The notes below the pieces were generated by a model. The model was not told the origin of the DNA. It ran no database searches and saw only the letters and a program-made list of their open reading frames with translations. Positions 46,282 through 57,026 of a stretch of 64,000 bases of DNA are shown here, piece after piece. The DNA is taken from the NCBI GenBank assembly GCA_943840615.1, contig CALSVI010000005.1, forward strand, positions 1 to 64,000. The letters are read 5' to 3'. Made by a program: the position numbers and the translations under genes. Positions within the stretch are counted from its first letter, which is position 1. The number at the start of each line of letters is the position of its first letter. The DNA is from an uncultured Luminiphilus sp. Lineage in GTDB: Bacteria > Pseudomonadota > Gammaproteobacteria > Pseudomonadales > Halieaceae.

Positions 46282-46374
46282 GGTGATGTTCCTGAATTGC
46301 GGAGTGAGACCACTCCTGCCGACTTCCAGACCCAGTCGGGTTTATTGTCCTGACGCGGCGGCGGGGTCTAGCCG

Positions 46375-47070
46375 TTACTCCGACGCGTCACTCAGTAAGT
46401 TGCGGCCGTCCGCTAGTTCGCGAACTGCCTGTGCCACCTCGTCAGCAGACAACGTTGTGCTGTCAATGACGATGGCGTCTTCCGCTGGTACCAGTGGCGA
46501 CACCGCCCGGGCTTCGTCCCGCGCGTCTCGCTCCTGTATGTCAGCCAGAAGGCGCGGGAGACTAACACTCTCCCCCATACCCTGCAACTGATGTCGGCGG
46601 CGCTCAGCGCGCGCCTGTGCACTCGCGGTAAGAAAGATTTTCAGTGAAGCGTCGGGAAACACGACGGTCCCCATATCCCGGCCATCAGCAATCAAACCCG
46701 GCGTTCTGGCCAGCTCTTGCTGCCTGAGCAGGAGTGCGGCACGGACCCGCGGCAACGCCGCAACCCGCGATGCATCGAGACCACCCTCCTCCGAGCGAAT
46801 GGAGGCTGTGACATCCTGGGCAGATAGCCACACGGTGACGCCCTTTTCACCCGGCTGGAAATCGACATCCAGGGCGCGTGCCATCTGAGCGACCGCCGTC
46901 TCGTCATCGAGCCGCACATTCGCTTGCCGACAGGCATAGCCCACCACTCGATACAACGCGCCACTGTCTAATAAATGCCAGCTAAAGGCATTCGCTAAGT
47001 GCTGACTCAACGTACCCTTACCCGCACCACTGGGCCCGTCTACACAGATTACCGGCACGGCGGAGGTCAT
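46375..47070 (-). CDS. cmk: Cytidylate kinase
   Basis: 231 residues. The Walker A motif is DGPSGAGKGTLSQHL at residues 11-25; LLDSGALYRVVGYA and LIADGRDMGTVVFPDA are family signatures, with RAERRRHQLQ in the lid. It phosphorylates CMP and dCMP. The start overlaps the aroA stop (ATGA), part of the gyrA-to-rpsA run. Confidence 0.98.
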   Translation of the reverse strand: MTSAVPVICVDGPSGAGKGTLSQHLANAFSWHLLDSGALYRVVGYACRQANVRLDDETAVAQMARALDVDFQPGEKGVTVWLSAQDVTASIRSEEGGLDASRVAALPRVRAALLLRQQELARTPGLIADGRDMGTVVFPDASLKIFLTASAQARAERRRHQLQGMGESVSLPRLLADIQERDARDEARAVSPLVPAEDAIVIDSTTLSADEVAQAVRELADGRNLLSDASE

Positions 47071-48368
47071 TCCTCGGCGGCTTCCAGACGCAAGCCGGTT
47101 TGCACCGCAAGCTCTGCAAATCCCGGAAACGATGTCGCCACGTGGGCGCAGTCGCTGACCTTGATTCGATCAGAAGCCCTCAGGGCAGCGATCGCAAAAC
47201 TCATGGCAATGCGATGATCGTGATGCGTCGTAATCACGCCGCCCGTCATCTCACCGCCCACCACTTCGATACCATCAGGTTGAACCCTGTTCTCAATACC
47301 GAGCTGCGAGAGCCCCTCGGCCATGCTGGCTATCCGGTCACTTTCTTTTACCCGCAACTCCTCGGCACCACGCAAAACCGTCACGCCTTGCGCGCACGCC
47401 GCTGCGATGAGCACCGCAGGGAGCTCATCGATGGCGAGCGGCACCGCCTCAATCGGAATATCAATGCCCTTAAGCGGGGCGTACCGAATACGGAGATCTG
47501 CAACCGGTTCGCCACCGACCTCACGTTCATTATGGATCTGAATATCTGCTCCCATGGCTCGCAAGATCGTGATGACGCCGTCCCGGGTGGGATTGATCCC
47601 CACGTGCTCGAGGGTGAGATCAGAACCCGGGGCGATTGAAGCCCCGACCATAAAAAAGGCCGCTGAGGAAATATCGGCAGGGATGTCGATATCGGCACCG
47701 GTCAGCTTTCCGCCGCCCTCAAGGCTAATCACACCGTTGTCGCTGGCCACCGCGTAACCGAATCCAGTCAACATGCGCTCGGTGTGGTCACGGGTAGGGG
47801 CGGGCTCAGTCACGCTAGTGCGCCCTGATGCAAAGAGTCCCGCCAACAGCACGCTGGATTTCACCTGTGCGCTGGCGACGGGCAAATCATAGTGGATGCC
47901 TGTCAACGCGCGCCCACCCTGAATCTCCAGAGGCGGACACCCCTCGTGGGAACTGATCAATGCGCCCATCTGCGACAGGGGGGTAATCACCCGTGCCATG
48001 GGGCGACGCAGAAGGGACTGATCGCCGGTCAGCACGCTGTCAAACGACTGGCCGGCCAGCAGGCCCATCATCAGCCGGATACTGGTGCCCGAATTGCCGA
48101 CATCCATGACCTGCTTCGGGGGCTCTAGCCCTCGCAGACCAACCCCCTCGATCGTGAGCTCACCTGCATCGGGGTCCGTGATCTGCACGCCCATCTCCCG
48201 AAACGAGGCCAGGGTTGCCAAGGCGTCCTCTCCCTCAAGAAACCCACTGACTGTCGTCCGACCTTCCGCAATGGAGCCCAACATAATCGAGCGATGTGAC
48301 ATCGATTTATCCCCCGGCACGCGAATGCGTCCGGTGAGCTTGCCGCCCGGCTCAAGATAAAAATGCAT
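47067..48368 (-). CDS. aroA: 3-phosphoshikimate 1-carboxyvinyltransferase (EPSP synthase)
   Basis: 433 residues. The PEP and shikimate-3-phosphate site motifs are GDKSMSHRSIMLG near the N-terminus, DVGNSGTSIRLMMGLLAG, and RVKESDRIASMAEGL plus DHRIAMSFAIA near the end. In Pseudomonas this domain is fused to TyrA; here it is a separate gene whose ATG overlaps the tyrA stop. Confidence 0.98.
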   Translation of the reverse strand: MHFYLEPGGKLTGRIRVPGDKSMSHRSIMLGSIAEGRTTVSGFLEGEDALATLASFREMGVQITDPDAGELTIEGVGLRGLEPPKQVMDVGNSGTSIRLMMGLLAGQSFDSVLTGDQSLLRRPMARVITPLSQMGALISSHEGCPPLEIQGGRALTGIHYDLPVASAQVKSSVLLAGLFASGRTSVTEPAPTRDHTERMLTGFGYAVASDNGVISLEGGGKLTGADIDIPADISSAAFFMVGASIAPGSDLTLEHVGINPTRDGVITILRAMGADIQIHNEREVGGEPVADLRIRYAPLKGIDIPIEAVPLAIDELPAVLIAAACAQGVTVLRGAEELRVKESDRIASMAEGLSQLGIENRVQPDGIEVVGGEMTGGVITTHHDHRIAMSFAIAALRASDRIKVSDCAHVATSFPGFAELAVQTGLRLEAAEE

Positions 48369-49270
48369 CAGTCTGTCTGCTCCGACGGACGGGGCAGTGG
48401 ATTAAGAATGTCATCGTGGGCGCGACGCCTGTCCCGACACCGGGCAAAAAAGGCCTCCAGGGCATCACCTTTGGCATCTGCGATGAGTGCCCGCAATTGC
48501 TGATGCTCCTCTGCCATCGCATCCATGGCACCGAGGAGCGCGTCCCGGTTCGTCAAAGCAATATCTCGCCACATCAGCGGGTCCGAGGCCGCGATACGTG
48601 TCATATCCCGCAGTGCGCCTCCCCCATGCTTCATCGGGGCCAAGTGGTGATCGCTCAGCATCGCTGTCAGGGCGTAGGCAACCATGTGTGGCATATGACT
48701 GCTCGCCGCTAACGCCGCGTCGTGATCCTCTACGGACATCAACGTCAGTCGGGCACCCGCTGCTTCCCATAGCCGCTCTACAGTGCGCACTGCCGCGACA
48801 TCGGTATCAGCGGTCGGCGTCAAAATCACCTCCCTCCCCTGAAAGAGCTCCGGTATCGCCGCCTGAACACCACTATGCTCGCTGCCGGCGATGGGATGAC
48901 CCGGAACGAACCGGGAGTAAGCCGGCACAGCGGACTCAACAATCAATCCCTTGATGCTGGCCATATCTGTCACCACTGGCTCGCCCGAGCGTCGCGCCCA
49001 ATCCAGCACCGAAGGCAGCAGCTTAGCGGTGGCTTCCGGGGGGGCCCCAATGACCACCACATCCGCTTCAGCCACTACCGACTCGAGGTCCAGACTGAAG
49101 CGATCGATCAGTCCCAGTGCGAGACCCCGCTCCAGAGAGGGCGCACGAGGTCCCCAGGCAATCAGGTCGCCACCCCAGTGCGCGGCTTTCAGGGCACCCG
49201 CGAGTGAACCCGAGATAAGCCCCAGGCCAAGGAAAGCAACGACGGGGTCCTTGTCAGCGTTCACAGTCAA
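48368..49270 (-). CDS. tyrA: Prephenate/arogenate dehydrogenase
   Basis: 300 residues. An N-terminal Rossmann fold has VAFLGLGLISGSLAGAL, and MASIKGLIVES and FVPGHPIAGSEHSGV form the substrate region. The catalytic His lies in PGHPIAGSE, followed by SSHMPHMVAYAL. It makes the tyrosine precursor. It overlaps pheA upstream (ATGA); the hisC gene found at this point in Pseudomonas is absent. Confidence 0.96.
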   Translation of the reverse strand: MTVNADKDPVVAFLGLGLISGSLAGALKAAHWGGDLIAWGPRAPSLERGLALGLIDRFSLDLESVVAEADVVVIGAPPEATAKLLPSVLDWARRSGEPVVTDMASIKGLIVESAVPAYSRFVPGHPIAGSEHSGVQAAIPELFQGREVILTPTADTDVAAVRTVERLWEAAGARLTLMSVEDHDAALAASSHMPHMVAYALTAMLSDHHLAPMKHGGGALRDMTRIAASDPLMWRDIALTNRDALLGAMDAMAEEHQQLRALIADAKGDALEAFFARCRDRRRAHDDILNPLPRPSEQTD

Positions 49271-50367
49271 ATCGGAGCTCGGGGATAGGAGCCTAACCGT
49301 TTCAGCATAATCGAGTGCTCCTCGATCTGGCCCATAACCTCGCCCATCACCTCATCGGTAAGGTGACCCTCGCACTCGATATAGAAGACGTAAGTCCACT
49401 TTTCCGTTTTAGACGGGCGGGAATCAATGCGGGTCAAGCTGATCCCGTTTTCCTCAAAGGGCCGCAACAGCCCCAACAGGGCTCCCGGCCGATTCCGAGC
49501 AGACACCAGTAAGGAGGTCTTGTCATGCCCGCTAGCCGGAACACTCTCCTTGCCCAGCACCAGAAATCGGGTCGTATTGGTGGAACTGTCCTGAATGGCA
49601 CTCGCAAGTGGCTCGAGTTGATGGAGCGTCGCCGCGAGCTCGCCGGCGATCGCTGCCACACCCGATTCGATGCCGGCTCTCCTGGCCGCCTCACCATTAC
49701 TGGCAACCGCCTCTCGGGGAACGTCGGGCAACTGACTGTCCAGCCAGTGCCGGCACTGCCCCAGCGCCTGTTCATGCCCAAGGATCAACTTAATCGACGA
49801 AAGCTCGGTCCCCCGAGCAGCGAGCAGATGATGCACCACGGGCAACTCAATCTCGCCCGTAATCTGCAGTGGAGACTCCAGAAAACAATCGAGTGTCTGA
49901 CCCACCATGCCTTCTGTCGAATTTTCAACCGGGACCACGCCGTAATCACACAGCCTTTCCTCGACTTGTCGAAATACCTTATGAATGCTGGCCTGCCCCA
50001 CCGGAACCGCCGATTGACCAAAGTGTTTCAGTGCGGCCGCCTGAGAGTAAGTGCCGTCGGGCCCCAAAAAAGCGACCGACAGCGGCTGCTCGAGCGCCAG
50101 ACAAGTCGACATGATTTCCCGAAAAATAGACGCAACATGCTCAGACGCCAGTGGCCCGGGGTTGCGCTCCTGAATAGCCCTTAAGACCTGCGCCTCGCGC
50201 TCAGGGCGATAAAATACGGGGGGGCCGTCTTCAGACTGCGCCGCCTCTAGCTTGACCTGAGCGACTTCCCGAGCGCATCGCGCCCGTTCACTGATCAGAT
50301 CGAGCAGTTGGCTGTCGATCGCATCAATACGTTCTCGGATTTTGTTGAGCTGTTCATCAGGGTCCAT
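49267..50367 (-). CDS. pheA: Bifunctional chorismate mutase / prephenate dehydratase
   Basis: About 366 residues from the ATG at 50367 (MDPDEQL). Residues 1-90 are the AroQ-type mutase: RIDAIDSQLLDLISERARCA. The dehydratase domain follows with VAFLGPDGTYSQAAA, CDYGVVPVENSTEGMVGQTL and NTTRFLVLGKE. The C-terminal ACT domain has RPGALLGLLRPFEENGI and IDSRPSKTEKW, where the usual ESRPS is IDSRPS. It provides phenylpyruvate. Between serC and tyrA in one run. Confidence 0.97.
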   Translation of the reverse strand: MDPDEQLNKIRERIDAIDSQLLDLISERARCAREVAQVKLEAAQSEDGPPVFYRPEREAQVLRAIQERNPGPLASEHVASIFREIMSTCLALEQPLSVAFLGPDGTYSQAAALKHFGQSAVPVGQASIHKVFRQVEERLCDYGVVPVENSTEGMVGQTLDCFLESPLQITGEIELPVVHHLLAARGTELSSIKLILGHEQALGQCRHWLDSQLPDVPREAVASNGEAARRAGIESGVAAIAGELAATLHQLEPLASAIQDSSTNTTRFLVLGKESVPASGHDKTSLLVSARNRPGALLGLLRPFEENGISLTRIDSRPSKTEKWTYVFYIECEGHLTDEVMGEVMGQIEEHSIMLKRLGSYPRAPI

Positions 50368-50390
50368 TGGGTATCCCCTCGCCACGCCCG

Positions 50391-51470
50391 TTACCCGTGG
50401 CGTTGTTCAAAATCCTGCATGAAGTCACACAGGGCGTCTACCGATGATTCCTCTACCGCATTGTATAGACTCGCGCGCATACCGCCGACCGACCGATGAC
50501 CCTTCAAGTTGAGCAGCTTTGCCGCCTCCGCTTCCTGCAAAAACACGGTGTCCAGTGCCGCGTCTGCGAGCGTAAAGGGCACATTCATCAGCGATCGGCT
50601 GATAGGCTCCACGGGGTTTCCATAAAAATCGCTGTCGTCAATGACATGATACAGCTTGCCGGCTTTCCGACGGTTGATCGCCGCCATTTCTTCCAGCCCG
50701 CCCAGATTTTCGAGCCACTCAAAAACCAGACCCGCCAGGTACAGGGCGAAAGTGGGCGGGGTGTTGTACATCGAGTCGTTGTCAGCGGCGATCTGCCAAT
50801 TCAGCATGGCCGGTGTCTCGGGGCGGGCGCGTCCCAATAACTCGCGATCCACGATCACAAGGCAGAGGCCTGCAGGGCCAATATTTTTTTGTGCGCCCGC
50901 GTAGATCACGCCGAACCGGTTCACGTCAACGGGGCGCGACAAGATGGTCGACGACATATCTGCCACAAGCGGCACCTGCACTTGCGGCACAAACCCAAAT
51001 TCCAACCCGCCAATGGTCTCGTTGGGGCAATAGTGCAGATACGCCGCTGACGGGTCCGATTGCCACGCTTCTTGTGGAGGTACCGTGGTAAACCCGGTGT
51101 CTTCGGAGGTGGCTGCCACGTTGACCGCGCCAAAGCGCTGCCCTTCTGCGAAGGCTTTTTTAGACCATTGCCCTGTGACCACCTGATCTATCGTTTGGCC
51201 CGCATCGCTCAAATTGAGTGGTACAGCGGCGAACTGCAGGGAGGCCCCGCCTTGAAGGAAGAGAACAGCGTAGTCATCTGAAATCGACAGTAAGCGCCGC
51301 AGCGAGGCCTCGGCCTGTTCTGCAAGCGACACGAATGCGGGGCTACGGTGGCTGACTTCCATCACCGAACATCCGCTGTCGGACCAGTCGAGGAGCTCTG
51401 CTTTCGCACGCTCCAATACGGCCCTCGGCAGGGTAGCGGGACCTGCGCAGAAATTATGCGCGCGAGTCAC
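50391..51470 (-). CDS. serC: Phosphoserine aminotransferase
   Basis: 359 residues, PLP fold type [19 protein letters not shown] opens the protein, [14 protein letters not shown] binds the cofactor phosphate, and the Schiff-base lysine is in [37 protein letters not shown] is the C-terminal signature. It acts in serine and pyridoxal phosphate synthesis. Overlaps gyrA by four bases (ATGA). Confidence 0.98.
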   Translation of the reverse strand: MTRAHNFCAGPATLPRAVLERAKAELLDWSDSGCSVMEVSHRSPAFVSLAEQAEASLRRLLSISDDYAVLFLQGGASLQFAAVPLNLSDAGQTIDQVVTGQWSKKAFAEGQRFGAVNVAATSEDTGFTTVPPQEAWQSDPSAAYLHYCPNETIGGLEFGFVPQVQVPLVADMSSTILSRPVDVNRFGVIYAGAQKNIGPAGLCLVIVDRELLGRARPETPAMLNWQIAADNDSMYNTPPTFALYLAGLVFEWLENLGGLEEMAAINRRKAGKLYHVIDDSDFYGNPVEPISRSLMNVPFTLADAALDTVFLQEAEAAKLLNLKGHRSVGGMRASLYNAVEESSVDALCDFMQDFEQRHG

Positions 51471-54142
51471 TCGCTGGTGTCCTCGTCTCCCTCCGCCGCC
51501 GCGTCCTCTGAAATTGCCACCCCCTCTGCCGCCGAATCGACCACCGCGTCGTCACCGGCAGCGCCTTCAGACGCCAGGGTGTCGGGGTCCGAGGTATCAA
51601 TGTCGTCCTCGGCAATACGGCTGACGCTGACGAGCGCCTCACCCTCGCGGGTACGAATCACCCTCACACCTTGGGTGTTACGGCCTTGCACACCGACCTC
51701 TTCAACCCGGGTTCGCACCGCCGTACCCTGGCTCGAAATCAGCATCATTTCGTCGCCATCCCAGACCTGTTCGGCACCGACCAGCGAGCCATTACGCTCT
51801 GAGGTCGTCATGCCAATCACGCCTTTGGTACCGCGACCTTTAACCGGGAATTCACTGGTCTCTGATCGCTTACCGTAGCCGTTCTCGCTCACAGTGAGGA
51901 TCTTGCTGCCTTCCTGGGGCACCACCAGCGAAATCAGGCAATGCCCCTCTGCAAGCCGGATGCCGCGCACGCCGCGAGCGGTCCGACCCATGGCACGCAC
52001 CGCAGACTCGGCGAAGCGTACGACCTTGCCTTCACTGGAAAACAACATGATGTCTTGGCTGCCATCGGTCACAGCGGTACCCACCAGGACGTCATCCTCG
52101 TCGAGCTCAATGGCGCGTAGACCCACGCTCCGCTGGCGCGAGAAAAGACTCATATCAGTTTTCTTGACCGTACCGTTGGCGGTAGCCATGAAAATAAAAT
52201 GGTCGGTCTCGTAACCCTCAATCGGCAAAATAGAGGTAATCCGCTCGCCCTCATCCAGGGGAAGCAGATTCACCATGGGCCGACCCCGGGCATTGCGGCT
52301 GGCAAGCGGGATATGAAACACCTTCAACCAGTACACCTTTCCCAGATTAGAAAAGCACAGGATCGTCGCGTGAGTGCTGGCGATGAGCAGATGCTCGACG
52401 AAATCCTCATCCTTGACCGCGGTCGCACTGCGGCCGGTCCCGCCACGGCGTTGGGCTTGATAATCCGTCAAAGATTGGGTCTTTGCGTAACCGCCGTGGG
52501 AGATGGTGACAACGCGATCTTCTTCAGTAATCAGGTCCTCAACCGTCAGATCGTGCGCCGAATCCGAAATCTGGGTTTTGCGATCGTCCCCGAATTCTTC
52601 TACCAGTTCCTCCAGCTCCTCGCGGATGACTAATTTTAGCCGGTCTGGATCGCCCAGTATCTCGAGATAATCTGCAATCTCAGCAATCTTATCGGCATAT
52701 TCCTGCAGCAACTTCTCGTGCTCCAGTCCGGTCAGTCGATGCAGCCGCAGGTCAAGAATCGCCTGAGCCTGAGCGGGCGAGAGATGATACTGGCCGTCGT
52801 GGATACCGCACTCTTCCGGAAGATCGTCAGGTCGGCAGGCGTCGGCACCCGCGCGCTCAAGCATCACCATGACATCGCCCGGGGTCCATGGCCGCGCCAT
52901 CAATCCCTCTCGGGCATCCGCCGCGGTGGGTGAGGCCTTGATCAGCTCAATCACCTCGTCGATGTTGGCCAGCGCAATCGCCAGACCCTCGAGTACATGC
53001 CCTCGCTCTCGCGCTTTACGGAGCAGGTACAAGGTGCGCCGGGTGACAATCTCACGCCGATGACGCACAAAGGCCTCAATCATTTGCTTGAGGTTGAGCA
53101 CCTTGGGTTCACCGTCAACTAACGCCACCATATTGATGCCGACAACCGACTGAAGCTGAGTCTGGGCATAGAGGTTATTCAGCACCACATCGCCCACTTC
53201 GCCCCGACGTAGCTCGATGACCACACGCAGGCCGTCCTTATCGGACTCGTCGCGCAGCTCGGTAATGCCCTCGAGCTTTTTCTCCTTCACCAGCTCTGCG
53301 ATGCGCTCTATCAGGCGCGACTTATTTAACTGATACGGAATCTCATGGATGATGATGGTGTCTTTACCCTTCGACTCATCCGTTATCACTTCGGCCTTGG
53401 CCCGCACGTAGATACGGCCTCGGCCCGTGCGATAGGCCTGCACAATCCCTGCGCGCCCATTAATCTGTGCGCCAGTGGGAAAGTCTGGGCCGGGTATAAA
53501 TTGCATCAGCGCTTCGATGCTGATGTCGGGGTCTTGCAGAGCGGCCAAACACCCAGCAACCACCTCGCGGAGATTATGGGGCGGAATATTCGTCGCCATC
53601 CCCACAGCAATACCCGAAGAGCCGTTAACCAGGAGGTTGGGTACTCGGGTAGGCAAAACGGCCGGAATTCGCTCGGTCCCGTCGTAATTGTCGACAAAGT
53701 CGACCGTTTCCTTGTCGAGATCGGCAAGCAAAGCGTGGGCAATCTTCGCCATGCGGATTTCGGTGTACCGCATGGCAGCCGCCGAGTCACCGTCGATTGA
53801 CCCAAAGTTTCCCTGGCCGTCCACCAGTGGGTAGCGCAGGGAAAAATCCTGTGCCATTCGAACGATGGTGTCGTAGACCGCAGAGTCGCCGTGGGGGTGG
53901 TATTTACCAATGACGTCACCCACGACCCGCGCCGACTTTTTATACGACTTGTTCCAATCGTTATTGAGCTCGTTCATCGCAAACAGCACCCTGCGATGCA
54001 CGGGCTTCAGCCCGTCGCGGACGTCAGGCAAAGCCCGGCCGACAATCACGCTCATGGCGTAATCCATGTACGACTGCTTCAGCTCATCTTCGATATTGAC
54101 GGGGACGACTTCCCGCGCCATTTCCTGCGGATTTTCTGCCAT
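51467..54142 (-). CDS. gyrA: DNA gyrase subunit A
   Basis: 891 residues. The catalytic tyrosine is Y126 in [15 protein letters not shown]. The quinolone-determining region [11 protein letters not shown] carries Ser87 and Asp91, the residues usually seen in quinolone-sensitive enzymes. The C-terminal pinwheel has the GyrA box QRRGGTG ([14 protein letters not shown]). The acidic tail rich in Glu, Asp and Ala is long but not unusual. First gene of the minus-strand run gyrA-serC-pheA-tyrA-aroA-cmk; divergent from mtaD. Confidence 0.98.
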   Translation of the reverse strand: MAENPQEMAREVVPVNIEDELKQSYMDYAMSVIVGRALPDVRDGLKPVHRRVLFAMNELNNDWNKSYKKSARVVGDVIGKYHPHGDSAVYDTIVRMAQDFSLRYPLVDGQGNFGSIDGDSAAAMRYTEIRMAKIAHALLADLDKETVDFVDNYDGTERIPAVLPTRVPNLLVNGSSGIAVGMATNIPPHNLREVVAGCLAALQDPDISIEALMQFIPGPDFPTGAQINGRAGIVQAYRTGRGRIYVRAKAEVITDESKGKDTIIIHEIPYQLNKSRLIERIAELVKEKKLEGITELRDESDKDGLRVVIELRRGEVGDVVLNNLYAQTQLQSVVGINMVALVDGEPKVLNLKQMIEAFVRHRREIVTRRTLYLLRKARERGHVLEGLAIALANIDEVIELIKASPTAADAREGLMARPWTPGDVMVMLERAGADACRPDDLPEECGIHDGQYHLSPAQAQAILDLRLHRLTGLEHEKLLQEYADKIAEIADYLEILGDPDRLKLVIREELEELVEEFGDDRKTQISDSAHDLTVEDLITEEDRVVTISHGGYAKTQSLTDYQAQRRGGTGRSATAVKDEDFVEHLLIASTHATILCFSNLGKVYWLKVFHIPLASRNARGRPMVNLLPLDEGERITSILPIEGYETDHFIFMATANGTVKKTDMSLFSRQRSVGLRAIELDEDDVLVGTAVTDGSQDIMLFSSEGKVVRFAESAVRAMGRTARGVRGIRLAEGHCLISLVVPQEGSKILTVSENGYGKRSETSEFPVKGRGTKGVIGMTTSERNGSLVGAEQVWDGDEMMLISSQGTAVRTRVEEVGVQGRNTQGVRVIRTREGEALVSVSRIAEDDIDTSDPDTLASEGAAGDDAVVDSAAEGVAISEDAAAEGDEDTSE

Positions 54143-54305
54143 GCGGGCTACTTAACTCGGCCTCGTGGTTGGGCCGATACAGGCCCAGATACGTAATGTG
54201 AGAGTGTATCAAATCTCGCCGCCCCAAGCGAGTTTTTGCGGCGCAATTTGAGCGCTTTACTGGCGCCGCCCACTGTATACTGGACGATCTGCTCGAGGAC
54301 TCTGC

Positions 54306-55637
54306 ATGCCGGATTTTGACACGGTGCTTCACCCCGACTTTCTGGTGCCGATGGTACCAAAGCGCGAGGTCATCACCGGCCACAGTGTGGCAGTGAAGGC
54401 GGGGCAGATCGCCGCCATTTTGCCGCGGGCGCAAGCCCAGAGTGTTGTCGGAGTGGAGCATGTCGAACTGCCGCACTGCGCGTTAATGCCCGGGCTGATC
54501 AATCTGCATTGTCATGCCGCCATGTCCTTACTCAGAGGCTACGCCGACGATCTGTCCCTGATGACTTGGCTGCAGCAGTATATCTGGCCGACAGAGCGTC
54601 ACTTCATCAGCCGGGAATTTGTCCGCGACGGGTCGGAACTCGCCATCGCCGACCTGCTGATGGGCGGCACTACCACCGTCGCCGATCAGTATTTTTTCCC
54701 CGAGGTGACGGCCGAGGCGGTGGACCAGAGCGGTCTGAGAGCATTACTGACTTTTCCTGTGATCGACGTTGAAACAGCGTGGGCGCGCGACGCAGAAGCG
54801 TGCATTAATCGTGGCCTTGCGCTGCGCGATCAGTATCGCGACCACGATCGAATTGAGGTCGGTTTTGGCCCTCATTCAACCTATATGGTGAGTGAGCAAA
54901 CGCTCTCGCGAGTCGCGATGCTGGCGGAAGAGCTCGACGCTCCGGTACAAATTCATTTGCACGAGACCCGTGAGGAAGTGCTGGCTTCAGTCGAGCGCTC
55001 CGGGATGCGGCCGATCGATTTTCTGGAGCAAAGGGGCCTATTAGGTCCCCGCACCCAATGTGTGCACATGACGGCACTCGGGGAGCAAGATATCGAGACG
55101 ATCGCTACCCATGGTGCCCATGTGGTGCACTGCCCGCGCTCTAATCTGAAATTAGGTGCCGGCATCTGTCCGGTCCAAAAACTTATCGACCGCGGCGTAA
55201 ATGTTGCGATCGGCACCGACGGTGCGGCGAGCAACAACCGGCTGAATATGCTGGGTGAATTACAGACCGCGTCGCTGATTGGCAAGACACAGCACGGCGA
55301 CCCCAAGGCGGTGGACGCCTGGACGGCGCTGGAAATGGCCACGTTGCATGGTGCCCGCGCGTTGGGACAAGCCGATCGCCTAGGCAGTATTGAGGTGGGC
55401 AAAGCCGCTGATATGATCGCAGTAGATCTGGCAGGGATACAACACCTGCCGCGTTATGATCTCGCCTCAAGCCTTGTTTATGCGACGAGTGGCAGCGAAG
55501 TGCGCTGGAGCTGGGTAGCGGGGAAGCCCCTCGTCAGCGAAGGCAAATTGCAAACACTCGACTACACTGACCTGACGGCACGAGCCGGCCGCTGGTCCGA
55601 GCAACTCGGCGCCTTCCGACAAACACTGGAGCTCTGA
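54306..55637 (+). CDS. mtaD: 5-methylthioadenosine / S-adenosylhomocysteine deaminase
   Basis: 443 residues of the amidohydrolase (TRZ/ATZ) family. Metal ligands are visible in INLHCHAAMSLLRGYADD, IQIHLHETREEV and CVHMTALG, plus the aspartate in VAIGTDGAASNNRLNM. It deaminates MTA or SAH in methionine-cycle salvage. Divergent from gyrA, first of the plus-strand run mtaD-ubiG-mupP-yciK, the Pseudomonas order. The start MPDFDTVLHPDFLVP is preceded by a purine-rich GAGGA. Confidence 0.95.
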   Translation: MPDFDTVLHPDFLVPMVPKREVITGHSVAVKAGQIAAILPRAQAQSVVGVEHVELPHCALMPGLINLHCHAAMSLLRGYADDLSLMTWLQQYIWPTERHFISREFVRDGSELAIADLLMGGTTTVADQYFFPEVTAEAVDQSGLRALLTFPVIDVETAWARDAEACINRGLALRDQYRDHDRIEVGFGPHSTYMVSEQTLSRVAMLAEELDAPVQIHLHETREEVLASVERSGMRPIDFLEQRGLLGPRTQCVHMTALGEQDIETIATHGAHVVHCPRSNLKLGAGICPVQKLIDRGVNVAIGTDGAASNNRLNMLGELQTASLIGKTQHGDPKAVDAWTALEMATLHGARALGQADRLGSIEVGKAADMIAVDLAGIQHLPRYDLASSLVYATSGSEVRWSWVAGKPLVSEGKLQTLDYTDLTARAGRWSEQLGAFRQTLEL

Positions 55638-55641
55638 GACG

Positions 55642-56349
55642 ATGCTGACCGATGACAACGTGGATCAAGACGAAATTGCCAAGTTCGAGAAGCTGGCTTC
55701 CCGCTGGTGGGACCCGAACAGCGAGTTCAAACCGCTGCATGACATTAATCCACTCCGCGCAGGCTGGATTGATCAGCACGCCTCTGTCAGCGGTAAATCC
55801 GTTCTAGACGTCGGCTGCGGGGGAGGCTTGCTCTGCGAGGCACTGGCGCACCGGGGGGCTACCGTCACCGGAATCGACATGGGCGAGGCACCACTATCCG
55901 TCGCACGCCTGCACCAGCTGGAGAGCGGCGTCGAGGTGAACTATCTTCACAGCACCGCGGAGGCATTGGCGGCGCAGAGAACAGGCGAATTTGCCGTCGT
56001 GACCTGCCTTGAAATGCTGGAGCATGTGCCCGACCCCTCCGCTGTCATCCAAGCCTGCGCTGATTTATGTCAACCCGGCGGCGACCTGTTTTTTTCCACG
56101 ATCAACCGCAACCCCAAATCATTTCTGTTTGCGATTGTCGGCGCCGAATACATCCTCAACCTGCTCCCGCGAGGCACTCACGAATACGACAAGCTCATTA
56201 AGCCGTCGGAACTGGCCCGATGGATTCGCGCTGCTGGCTTAGAAATGCAGGAGATGATGGGCATGACCTATAACCCGCTCACCAAACGCTACCGACTGAC
56301 GTCAAGCGATGTCTCGGTAAATTATCTGATCCGGGCAAAAAAACCGTGA
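55642..56349 (+). CDS. ubiG: Ubiquinone biosynthesis O-methyltransferase
   Basis: 235 residues. N-terminal EIAKFEKLASRWWDPNSEFK is the UbiG signature. SAM motif I is VLDVGCGGGLLCEALAHRG; VTCLEMLEHVPDP and YILNLLPRGTHEYDKLIKP follow. It catalyses both O-methylations of ubiquinone synthesis. Four bases after mtaD and overlapping mupP (stop TGA inside its GTG start region). Confidence 0.98.
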   Translation: MLTDDNVDQDEIAKFEKLASRWWDPNSEFKPLHDINPLRAGWIDQHASVSGKSVLDVGCGGGLLCEALAHRGATVTGIDMGEAPLSVARLHQLESGVEVNYLHSTAEALAAQRTGEFAVVTCLEMLEHVPDPSAVIQACADLCQPGGDLFFSTINRNPKSFLFAIVGAEYILNLLPRGTHEYDKLIKPSELARWIRAAGLEMQEMMGMTYNPLTKRYRLTSSDVSVNYLIRAKKP

Positions 56350-57026
56350 CACCCTCCGGCTCAGGGGCCCGCACCGTGTTGTTTGATCTGGATGGCACAT
56401 TGATCAATACCGCTCCTGAGTTCATCCATATTGGGCTGCAACTGAGAACAGAGGCGGGTTTGCCGTCGATGCCAGATGACGAGATCTGGCGCAGCGTCTC
56501 GGACGGCGCCCTAGGCATGGTGCAGGCAGCCCTGGAGATCTCTTCCACCGACCCCGCATTTGAAATGTGGCGGCAGCGATTCCTCACACTCTATGAGGCC
56601 GGTCTGGGGCAGCTGAGCGATCCCTATCCCGGGCTGACCGCATTGATCGCTCGCCTTCACCAGATGGATGTCCGCTGGGGTGTAGTGACCAACAAGCTGG
56701 AGCGCTTCGCTCGCCCTCTAATGGCACAGATGCCTTTCAGCCCTCCCGCCCATGCGCTCATTACTCCAGACCATGTCACCTTGCCGAAACCCGACCCTGA
56801 ATCTGTGCTACTCGCCTGCCAACAGCTGGATTGCGCGCCATCGGAGACGCTCTTTATTGGTGATCATCTGCGAGATATCGAGGCCGGCCGCGCGGCAGGC
56901 TGCCGAACCATCGCAGCCGCCTATGGCTACCTGGCAAAAGACGAATCAGCAACGCAATGGCGCGCCGATAAGGTGGTGTACAGCAGCACGGAATTGGCCG
57001 AGGTGATTGAGGATATGCTGTCTTGA
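56346..57026 (+). CDS. mupP: HAD phosphatase MupP (N-acetylmuramic acid 6-phosphate phosphatase)
   Basis: 226 residues, HAD family. Motif I is VLFDLDGTLINTAPE, motif II VVTNKLERFARPL, and motifs III/IV are LPKPDPESVLLAC and FIGDHLRDIEAGRAAG. By its position after ubiG it is the MupP of the cell-wall recycling route of pseudomonads; Gph (phosphoglycolate phosphatase) is the near alternative. Start overlaps the ubiG stop and its end overlaps yciK. Confidence 0.92.
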   Translation: MTPSGSGARTVLFDLDGTLINTAPEFIHIGLQLRTEAGLPSMPDDEIWRSVSDGALGMVQAALEISSTDPAFEMWRQRFLTLYEAGLGQLSDPYPGLTALIARLHQMDVRWGVVTNKLERFARPLMAQMPFSPPAHALITPDHVTLPKPDPESVLLACQQLDCAPSETLFIGDHLRDIEAGRAAGCRTIAAAYGYLAKDESATQWRADKVVYSSTELAEVIEDMLS